Origin: Enhydrobacter aerosaccus
GTDB taxonomy: Bacteria > Pseudomonadota > Alphaproteobacteria > Reyranellales > Reyranellaceae
NCBI RefSeq assembly: GCF_900167455.1
Contig: NZ_FUWJ01000004.1
Location: 124,001 to 188,000 of the forward strand
Direction of reading: 5' to 3'
DNA: 64,000 nucleotides
Below the pieces are notes generated by a model. That model did not search any database. It saw only the letters and a list, made by a program, of their open reading frames with translations, and was not told the DNA's origin. Made by a program: the position numbers and the translations under genes. Of the stretch, positions 57,706-64,000 are shown piece after piece (position 1 is the stretch's first letter; the number at the start of each line of letters is the position of its first letter).

Positions 57706-59166
57706 ATGCCCGTGCAGATCCAGTCCGCGAGGCTCGCGCCCGCATCGGAGAGTCTCGCCCGCCTGTCGGCCCGCGACCTGCTCGACGGCTACGGCGCCGG
57801 CCGCTTCACGCCGCGCGACGTGATCGACGAGGTGATCGCGGCGCTGCAGGCCATTGACCGACTCTGCAACGTTGTCGTGACGGACATGTACGAGAGCGCG
57901 CGGGCGGAGGCGGATCGCGCCACGGCAGCCTGGCGCAGCGGCGGCGCCAGGGGAGCGCTCGCGGGCGTGCCGGTTACGATCAAGGACCTGATCTACGTCG
58001 CCGGCGTGCCGGCCAAGGGCGGGGCGCCGATGAATGCCGCCTTCGTGCCGGAGGTGGATGCCGCAGTGGTGTCGGCACTGCGTGCGGCAGGCGCCATCCT
58101 CACCTGCAAGACCACGACCTGCGAATCGGGTTACAAGCTCACGGCCGACAGCCCGGTCTCCGGCATCACCCGCAATCCCTGGCATCGCGATCGCACCAGC
58201 GGCGGCTCGAGCGGCGGTGCCGCCGCCGCCGTTGCGGCCGCTTGTGGTCCGCTGGCGGTCGGCACCGACGGTGTCGGTTCGATCCGCGTGCCATCGTCCT
58301 TCTGCGGCGTGTTCGGTCTCAAGCCGACCTTCGGACTGGTGCCGCGCTCACCCGGCTTCTTCCCGCCGTCCTGGGCATCGCTGGCCCATACCGGACCGAT
58401 CGCGCGCACGGTCGGGGACGCCGCCCTGTTGCTGGGCGTCATCGCCGCGCCCGACGCGCGGGACCCCGGCAACGTACCGGTCGCCGCCGGGCCGTTCGCG
58501 CCCGACCCGGCGTTGCCGCGAGGCCTGAAGATCGCGTTCAGCCCCGACCTCGGCTTCGCGCCCGTTCAGCCCGGGGTACGGGCGGCCTTCGAGCGCGCCG
58601 TGGAGACGCTGCGCGGGCTGGGAGCGGCGATGGTCGAGGATCATCCCGGGCTCGATCCGGACATCCTGGAAACCGTGCTCAAGCCGATTGCCTTCAGCGA
58701 GCAGGCCGGTGCCGTGGCGCACTGTCCACCCTCGGCCCTGAGGGAGTCGGAGGCGGACTATCTAGAGGTCGTCGCCCAGGGGCGCCGCTACTCCGCCGTC
58801 GACTATGTCGCCGCCAGCCATCGGCGGGCGCAGTTGCGGGGCCGTTTCCTCGATCTCTTCCGTCGCGCCGACGTCCTCGTGACGCCGACCGTCGCCACCA
58901 CGGCCTTTGCTGCTGGCACGATCGGCGTCAGCGAGATCGATGGGCGTGCGGTGGACCCCCATCTCGGCTGGTCGCCCTTCACCTGGCCGATCAACCTCGC
59001 CGGGTTGCCCGCGGCCACCATCCCCTGCGGTTTCGATCGTGACGGCCTGCCGGTCGGGTTGCAGATCGTGGTGCCGTGGTTCAAGGAAAACCTGCTGCTG
59101 TCCGTCGCCGCAGCCTTCGAACGCGCCGCGCCCTGGGCGGCTACGTGGCCAACCCTATCGGTATGA
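57706..59166 (+). CDS. Amidase-signature family hydrolase
   Basis: 486 residues. The Ser-cisSer-Lys triad is readable as K93 (VTIKDL), S168 in TSGGSSGG and nucleophile S192 (GTDGVGSIRVP). It hydrolyses a carboxamide to acid plus ammonia. Two bases separate it from the FAD subunit stop, so it is expressed with the hydroxylase. Its end overlaps the convergent LysR gene by 26 bp. Confidence 0.92.
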   Translation: MPVQIQSARLAPASESLARLSARDLLDGYGAGRFTPRDVIDEVIAALQAIDRLCNVVVTDMYESARAEADRATAAWRSGGARGALAGVPVTIKDLIYVAGVPAKGGAPMNAAFVPEVDAAVVSALRAAGAILTCKTTTCESGYKLTADSPVSGITRNPWHRDRTSGGSSGGAAAAVAAACGPLAVGTDGVGSIRVPSSFCGVFGLKPTFGLVPRSPGFFPPSWASLAHTGPIARTVGDAALLLGVIAAPDARDPGNVPVAAGPFAPDPALPRGLKIAFSPDLGFAPVQPGVRAAFERAVETLRGLGAAMVEDHPGLDPDILETVLKPIAFSEQAGAVAHCPPSALRESEADYLEVVAQGRRYSAVDYVAASHRRAQLRGRFLDLFRRADVLVTPTVATTAFAAGTIGVSEIDGRAVDPHLGWSPFTWPINLAGLPAATIPCGFDRDGLPVGLQIVVPWFKENLLLSVAAAFERAAPWAATWPTLSV

Positions 59167-60076
59167 GTTCGCCCGGCTCGGCGAGCGGCCCCGGATTCTG
59201 TTCGGCGGCCGACGTCCAGCGACGGTCGAGGTATTCGCTGAGATAGGCGTGCAGCGCCGTGGCGGCGGCTGAGATCGAGCCCGACGCCTTGTACAATAGC
59301 AGATCCACCTTCGGCAGCGCCGGAAATCCCTCGGCCGGCCCGAGCTCGCGCATGCCGGGTACCAGGGCGCTGCGGCCCAGCACCGTCACCGCCATGCCGG
59401 CGAATACCGCGGCCTGGAGCCCACCCACGCTTTCGCTCACGCAGGCAATGCGCCACCTCTTGCCGCTGCGCTCGAGATGCTCGATCGCATGGTCACGGTA
59501 GATGTTTCCCGGCGGCAGGAGCGCGAGCGGGATCGGCTCTTCGAGATGCGCCCGCGACTTTTCGCCGACCATCCAGACGAGTTGTTCCTGGCACACGACC
59601 TGACCGCCGACGAAGTCGTTCATCCGCGTGACGAGGGCGATATCGACGTCGCCGCGCTGGACCAGCGCAACCAGCGGCGTGGAAAGCGAACAGCGCAGTT
59701 CCACCTTGATGCCCGGGAAGGCCGTCTTGAACACGCCGAGGATGCCGGGCAGCACATAGGCTGCATAGAGATCGGGCGTCCCGAGGACGACGTTGCCCTC
59801 GATCTCCGTCGAGCAAAGACGGGACAGAAGCTCGTCGTGCAGCCGCAGGATCGACCGGGCGTAGGTCAGCACCGTGTCGCCGTCGGAGGTCAGTCCCATT
59901 CGCCGTCCTTCGTGCGAGAATAGAACCTTGCCGCTGAGTTCTTCCAGTTTCTGCAATTGCAGGCTGATGGCAGGCTGCGTCCGGCCCAGCCGCCGCGCTG
60001 TCTCGGTGATGCTACCGGTCTCGACCGCCATCACCAGCGACCGTAACATCCGGATGTCCAAGCTGATCGAATTCAT
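59141..60076 (-). CDS. LysR-family transcriptional regulator
   Basis: 311 residues from MNSISLDIRMLRSLVMAVE (ribosome-binding site GGTGGATC). The helix-turn-helix is SITETARRLGRTQPAISLQL, and the ligand domain follows. It converges on the importer-hydroxylase-amidase operon and is the natural candidate regulator, although LysR genes more often diverge from their targets. No binding site could be recognised. Confidence 0.88.
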   Translation of the reverse strand: MNSISLDIRMLRSLVMAVETGSITETARRLGRTQPAISLQLQKLEELSGKVLFSHEGRRMGLTSDGDTVLTYARSILRLHDELLSRLCSTEIEGNVVLGTPDLYAAYVLPGILGVFKTAFPGIKVELRCSLSTPLVALVQRGDVDIALVTRMNDFVGGQVVCQEQLVWMVGEKSRAHLEEPIPLALLPPGNIYRDHAIEHLERSGKRWRIACVSESVGGLQAAVFAGMAVTVLGRSALVPGMRELGPAEGFPALPKVDLLLYKASGSISAAATALHAYLSEYLDRRWTSAAEQNPGPLAEPGELIPIGLAT

Positions 60077-60160
60077 GATCCACCGGGCAGCCATTGCGAT
60101 TGCCAGTGAGTCACGCAAGTTCCATGCCGCGTCGGGTACGGCGCTCGGCCTCCGGCCGAC

Positions 60161-60203
60161 CGTCTCACCGTCTCAAACCCGGGGCGGTGAGACGCTGAGA
60201 CGG
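60161..60203. repeat. Tandem-inverted CCGTCTCA hairpin, copy 1
   Basis: CCGTCTCACCGTCTCA (60161-60176) pairs with TGAGACGCTGAGACGG (60188-60203) with a single mismatch. The stem thus contains two direct copies of the octamer CCGTCTCA and two inverted copies. It lies between the LysR start region and the small basic gene. Confidence 0.7.
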
Positions 60204-60227
60204 TGCGGGGAAGCCGGGGAGTCCGGA

Positions 60228-60374
60228 TCAGCGCCGGCCCTTGCCGACCGACTTGCGGCCCGCGGCCGACTTCGCCGGTTTGCTGCGCGGCTGGGGAGCG
60301 GGGGCAGGCGAGAGCATGCGGCGGACCGCAGCATGGATTCCGGGATTGAGCTTTTCGGCAACAGGCTTGGCCAT
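60228..60374 (-). CDS. Small basic protein, 48 residues
   Basis: The minus strand encodes MAKPVAEKLNPGIHAAVRRM followed by a Pro/Ala/Lys/Arg-rich tail ending VGKGRR. An N-terminal amphipathic helix joined to a basic tail resembles nucleic-acid-binding tails, histone H1-like in composition, but I recognise no family. Codon use fits the genome and the reading frame is clean; the ribosome-binding site is weak. The coding call rests on composition only. Confidence 0.5.
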   Translation of the reverse strand: MAKPVAEKLNPGIHAAVRRMLSPAPAPQPRSKPAKSAAGRKSVGKGRR

Positions 60375-60633
60375 GACGACACCATGTAAGAGAGAGCCGC
60401 CTTATAACGCTGCTTTTTTCATTTGTGGATGCGCACCGCGATCCCTTGTCAAAAAAAGTTGGTGCGGCAGCATCCCGAACGGCGGCCTCGAACGCCGCGC
60501 TTCGATCAGGTCCGGGAGCCATTCTTCGTCTTGATCGTGTCATCGGCTCCGGCGAAGAGTTCGTATGGCTGGTCCCGGGCCGTGGCCTTCACTAGGGTCG
60601 ACAGCAGAACGAACGAACAAAAGGTGCAGAGAG

Positions 60634-62307
60634 ATGTCCAAGACTCCGACGGTCAGTGAATATGTGATGCAGCGGCTGGCCGATCTCGGCATCGACCGTG
60701 TGTTCGGCGTGCCCGGCGACTATTCGTTCCCGATCGACGATGCGATCGAAACCACCCCGGGCCTCGAGTGGGTCGTGTGCGCCAACGAACTCAACGCCGC
60801 CTATGCCGCCGATGGCTATGCCCGCCGGCGCGGCGCCGCCATCCTGACCACGACCTACGGCGTCGGCGAACTGAGCGCCATCAACGGCGTCATGGGCGCC
60901 CGCGCCCATTCGCTGCCGGTGTTCCATGTCGTCGGCCAGCCCAGCCTGCGCATCCAGAAGCGTCGCCTGGTCACGCACCACACGCTGGGCGACGGCACCT
61001 ACGGTAACTTCATCCCGCTCTCGGCCGCGACGGCCTGCGTCTATGCCCAGCTGACGCCCGACAATGCCATCGCCGAGATGGAACGCGTGATTGCCGAGGC
61101 GCTGCGCCAGAGTGCGCCGGCCTACATCACCATTCCCCAGGATCTGCAATGCATGCCGGTGGTCGGCACGCCCCTCAAGGGCCAGCCGTTGGCCAGCCTG
61201 AAGCGCCATGCCAGCGCTCCGGCCGAGATCGAGGGCGCGCTGGCCGCGGTGCTCGGCCGGCTCAAGCAGGCCAAGCGGCCGGTGCTGCTGCCCACGGCAA
61301 TCATCGCCCGCTACGGGCTGCAGGCGAAGGTGACGGCGCTGCTGGACCGCACCCGCATCCCCTTCGCCCTGTCGCCGATGGACAAGGGCGTGCTGGACGA
61401 ATCGCACCCGGGCTATCTCGGCCTCTATGCCGGCGAGGCCTCGGCCCCGGCAGCGGTGCGGCAGGCGGTCGAGGAGGCCGACCTGATCCTCGATCTCGGA
61501 GGCCTCGTGTTCGAGGACCTCAACACCGGCTACTGGAGCGATCGCCTCGGTGACGATCGACTGGTCACGCTGGGCACGAATTTCGTGCATGTCGGCGACA
61601 AGCTGTTCACCGCCGCGACGCTGACCGACATGGTCGAGGGGCTGCTGGCCGGCGCTCCGGTGTTCGACAAGCCGGCGCTGCCGGAGAAGACGCCGGCGGA
61701 CCTGGTCGGCGCGCCCGACGACCGTCTCGGTTCAGCCTCGTTCTATCCGCGCCTGCAGCGCCTGCTGCGCTCCGGCGACGTGCTGGTGATCGAGACCGGC
61801 ACCGCCTCGGCGATCCTGCCGAAGCTGGTGCTGCCGGCCGGCGTCTCGTGCGAGTCCCAGACGCTGTGGGGCTCGATCGGCTGGGCCACGCCCGCCACCC
61901 TGGGCGTCGCCCTGGCCGATCCGTCGCGCCGGGCCGTGCTGGTGACCGGTGACGGCGCCCACCAGCTCACCGCCAACGACATCGGCGTGATGGGCCGCTA
62001 CGGCATCAAGCCGCTGATCTTCGTGCTGAACAACGGCCTCTACGGCGTCGAGGACGTGCTGAGCGAGCGCGGCCACGTCTATGACGACATCGCGCCCTGG
62101 AATTATCACGCCCTCCCGGCGGCGATGGGCTGCAAGGGCTGGTTCACCGCCCGCGTCGCCACCGTGGCCGAGCTCGACCAGGCCATCGCCACGGCCCAGA
62201 CCCATGACGGCGGCTGCTACATCGAGGTCATGATCCCCGAGACCGAGAGCCAGCCCCTGCCGCGAGCCATGATCGACCGCATCTACAAGGCCCCGACGCC
62301 GCGCTGA
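60634..62307 (+). CDS. Thiamine diphosphate-dependent decarboxylase, pyruvate/indolepyruvate-type
   Basis: 557 residues. Catalytic Glu52 (CANELNAAYAADGYAR), the His pair H115-H116 (LVTHHTLGDG) found in pyruvate and indolepyruvate decarboxylases, and the cofactor motif from G439-D440-G to N466-N467 are present. It probably decarboxylates a 2-oxo acid such as pyruvate, phenylpyruvate or indolepyruvate to an aldehyde. ATG 60634 follows a poor ribosome-binding site (AGAGAG). It stands alone, with hairpins of the same family on either side (60161, 62321). Confidence 0.87.
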   Translation: MSKTPTVSEYVMQRLADLGIDRVFGVPGDYSFPIDDAIETTPGLEWVVCANELNAAYAADGYARRRGAAILTTTYGVGELSAINGVMGARAHSLPVFHVVGQPSLRIQKRRLVTHHTLGDGTYGNFIPLSAATACVYAQLTPDNAIAEMERVIAEALRQSAPAYITIPQDLQCMPVVGTPLKGQPLASLKRHASAPAEIEGALAAVLGRLKQAKRPVLLPTAIIARYGLQAKVTALLDRTRIPFALSPMDKGVLDESHPGYLGLYAGEASAPAAVRQAVEEADLILDLGGLVFEDLNTGYWSDRLGDDRLVTLGTNFVHVGDKLFTAATLTDMVEGLLAGAPVFDKPALPEKTPADLVGAPDDRLGSASFYPRLQRLLRSGDVLVIETGTASAILPKLVLPAGVSCESQTLWGSIGWATPATLGVALADPSRRAVLVTGDGAHQLTANDIGVMGRYGIKPLIFVLNNGLYGVEDVLSERGHVYDDIAPWNYHALPAAMGCKGWFTARVATVAELDQAIATAQTHDGGCYIEVMIPETESQPLPRAMIDRIYKAPTPR

Positions 62308-62320
62308 CCGCAGGCTGCGA

Positions 62321-62364
62321 CCGTCTCACCGTCTCACGCCTTAGGGATTGAGACGGTGAGACGG
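62321..62364. terminator. Perfect 16-bp hairpin between convergent genes (CCGTCTCA family)
   Basis: CCGTCTCACCGTCTCA (62321-62336) and TGAGACGGTGAGACGG (62349-62364) form a perfect 16-bp stem with a 12-nt loop, beginning 13 bp after one stop codon and ending 9 bp before the convergent stop. The placement suggests a two-way terminator; no T-tract is seen. Confidence 0.65.
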
Positions 62365-62373
62365 GCGCTGCGT

Positions 62374-63252
62374 TCACTCCGTGGGCACCAGCGTCACGGC
62401 GACGCCGTAGGTGTGGGCGTCGCCGCCGAGGATGACGCCTCTCAGCGGGCTCACATCGGAGAAGTCGCGGCCCCAGGCGACGGCCACATGGTCTTCGCTC
62501 GCGACCAGGTCGTTGGTGGGATCGAGATGGATCCAGTTCGCGCCCGGACCGCACCACACCGCGACCCAGGCATGGCTGGCATCGGCGCCGCGCAGCGCCA
62601 TTTCCTCGCGCGAATGCACGGTGCGGATATAGCCTGACACGTAGGCGGCCGCGACGCCATGGGCGCGGCAGGCCGCGATCATGACATGGGCGAAGTCCTG
62701 GCAGACGCCGGCCTTGCCGCGGAACACGTCGGCCAGCGGCGTCGAGATGTCGGTGGCGCCGGGATTGTACTGGAAGTCGGCCTTGATGCGCCGGCACAGG
62801 TCGCGCGCCACCGTCAGGATCGGCCGGCCAGGGCTGAAGGAGGCGGCACCATAGTCGCGCAGCGCCTCGTCGATCGGCACCAATGGCGACTCGTGCACGA
62901 ACTCGCAGGCTTCGATGGCATCGGGGAAACCGTTGCCGGCGAGCTGGGTGCGGATCTCCTCCCAGGCCGGCGTATTGCCATCGTCGGGCGGCGCCGGGAA
63001 GCGCACGTCGATCGCCGCGCGCACCTCGATATCGAAGCGCTGATGCGGCTGGTCGATTCGATAGATGTCGATGTGATTGCCGAAGTAATCGAGATGATGC
63101 ACGGCCAGCGCCGGCGCCGGATGGGTGACGATCGACAGCGATGTCACCCTCTGTCCGGGGAATTCGCGCGCCCGCAGATGGGCGATGTGATGCGCCGAGT
63201 CGACGCTCGAGGCGTAGCTGTAGGAGGTGCGGTGGGACAGGAGGTATTGCAT
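62374..63252 (-). CDS. Transglutaminase-like cysteine peptidase-fold protein
   Basis: 292 residues. An N-terminal beta domain (YLLSHRTSYSYASSVDSAHH) is followed by the catalytic core with C184 (GVCQDFAH), H227 (ADASHAWV) and D244 (LDPTND). It belongs to the bacterial transglutaminase-like group that is usually co-encoded with an alpha-E protein and an ATP-grasp protein, a module of uncharacterised peptide or amide-bond chemistry. It starts 25 bp after the alpha-E gene. Confidence 0.9.
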   Translation of the reverse strand: MQYLLSHRTSYSYASSVDSAHHIAHLRAREFPGQRVTSLSIVTHPAPALAVHHLDYFGNHIDIYRIDQPHQRFDIEVRAAIDVRFPAPPDDGNTPAWEEIRTQLAGNGFPDAIEACEFVHESPLVPIDEALRDYGAASFSPGRPILTVARDLCRRIKADFQYNPGATDISTPLADVFRGKAGVCQDFAHVMIAACRAHGVAAAYVSGYIRTVHSREEMALRGADASHAWVAVWCGPGANWIHLDPTNDLVASEDHVAVAWGRDFSDVSPLRGVILGGDAHTYGVAVTLVPTE

Positions 63253-63277
63253 CGAGGTCTCGGCTTTCCGTCTCCGC

Positions 63278-64000
63278 TCATCGTCCCATGGAGCCCACGG
63301 CCTGCGCCGCCGGCACGTGGCTGAAATAGGCGCGGGTGATGGCCTCCGAGAGGTCGTCGAGCCGACGTTCGGCGTCCTCGACCATCTCGCGCAGCACCGC
63401 CAGCGCCAGCCCCTCGTGCCGCCAGCTCCGTTCCTCGCCGCCGAACATTTGCACCATGCGCTCGAAGTCGATGTCGAGCTCGTGCAGCGTATCGGGCACG
63501 CGCGTGCCGGAGGCCTGGCCCAGCCGTTCGAGATGGCCGCGGATCGACCGCAGCTGGAAGGCCAGGGCGCGCGGATTGCTGTCGTCCAGCATCACGAGGT
63601 CGAGCACCGGCGCGGGCTGGAGCTGGCCGAGATAGCGGGTGCGATAGGTGATGGTGCTGTCGCACAGCTCGAGCGCCAGCCGCATCGCCGCATCCCAGTC
63701 GATCGGCGACTGGCGGAACGGCCCCAGCGCCGAGCCGAGGATGAATTGCGAGCGCTCGATGCGCCGGCCGAGATCGAGGAACTGCCAGCCGGTGCCACGC
63801 GTCATGTTCTCCTGCGCCAATCCCGACAGGGTGGCGACGAAGCGCACCAGCTCATCCAGCGCCGCCAGCAGCGGATCGAGGGCGCCGCGGGCCGACAGAA
63901 GCTGTTCGCGCACATCGGCCATCAGCGGACCGACGGCGGCGGTCATGTCGGCCGAGAAGCGATCGCGCAGCGTGTCGGTGAGGCGCTGGATGGCGTCGAG
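63278..64000 (-). CDS. Alpha-E domain protein, 5' end outside window
   Basis: At least 240 residues, open to the window edge. ENMTRGTGWQFLDLGRRIER, PRALAFQLRSIRGHLERL and the all-helical pattern identify the alpha-E family that accompanies transglutaminase-like and circularly permuted ATP-grasp genes. The ATP-grasp partner is expected just beyond 64000. Confidence 0.9.
   Translation of the reverse strand, partial: LDAIQRLTDTLRDRFSADMTAAVGPLMADVREQLLSARGALDPLLAALDELVRFVATLSGLAQENMTRGTGWQFLDLGRRIERSQFILGSALGPFRQSPIDWDAAMRLALELCDSTITYRTRYLGQLQPAPVLDLVMLDDSNPRALAFQLRSIRGHLERLGQASGTRVPDTLHELDIDFERMVQMFGGEERSWRHEGLALAVLREMVEDAERRLDDLSEAITRAYFSHVPAAQAVGSMGR

Overview
The window is a 64 kb piece of a high-GC bacterial chromosome. 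Gene content points to a free-living, metabolically versatile alphaproteobacterium. Evidence includes many periplasmic solute-binding proteins (PF04392-type, Bug/TTT-type, TAXI-type, dipeptide-type and polyamine-type), molybdenum hydroxylases, a Sox gene group, and two intergenic repeat families of the kind seen in Rhizobiales/Rhodospirillales. A Reyranella-like or other Rhodospirillales/Hyphomicrobiales host is a guess. No rRNA, tRNA, CRISPR array, transposase or phage gene was seen.

Layout. 0-6.2 kb: the end of a MoxR AAA+ ATPase with its CoxE-like VWA partner, a thiamine-diphosphate (TPP) enzyme, a redoxin whose active-site cysteine codon is an in-frame TGA (candidate selenoprotein), and an M19 dipeptidase-like protein. 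6.3-13.5 kb: one tight plus-strand run of an IorAB-like molybdenum hydroxylase, a cytochrome c, an FccB flavoprotein, SoxX, SoxY, SoxZ, SoxA and a TAXI binding protein, with no SoxB or SoxCD. 13.6-16.8 kb: a small hypothetical protein, an Lrp regulator, a class II aldolase and a di-haem cytochrome. 17-22 kb: acyl-CoA dehydrogenase and three orphan binding proteins around a hairpin-rich gap. 22-26 kb: a lower-GC membrane patatin inserted beside a duplicated scrap of a luciferase-like gene, then a pentameric ligand-gated ion channel. 26-38.8 kb: two GMC oxidoreductases, a second TPP enzyme, an HpcH/HpaI aldolase, a VOC protein and a complete five-gene peptide-type ABC importer, with a dense repeat array at 29.7-30.4 kb.

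39-48.4 kb (minus strand): an AhpD-like / CMD / luciferase-like trio, a ketopantoate-reductase-like protein, and a catabolic run of MFS transporter, flavin monooxygenase-like protein, VOC protein and two alpha/beta hydrolases. 48.6-59.2 kb (plus strand): an oxaloacetate-decarboxylase-like enzyme, then an eight-gene operon coupling a polyamine-type ABC importer to a three-subunit molybdenum hydroxylase and an amidase, with a convergent LysR gene. 59-64 kb: a 48-residue basic protein, a pyruvate/indolepyruvate-decarboxylase-like enzyme, and a transglutaminase/alpha-E pair cut by the window end.

The general theme is uptake and oxidative breakdown of small organic molecules together with periplasmic redox chemistry. 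The features most worth follow-up are the TGA-containing redoxin with a bSECIS-like hairpin, the SoxB-less sox group joined to a molybdenum hydroxylase, the importer-hydroxylase-amidase operon, the ion channel, and several families of palindromic intergenic elements.
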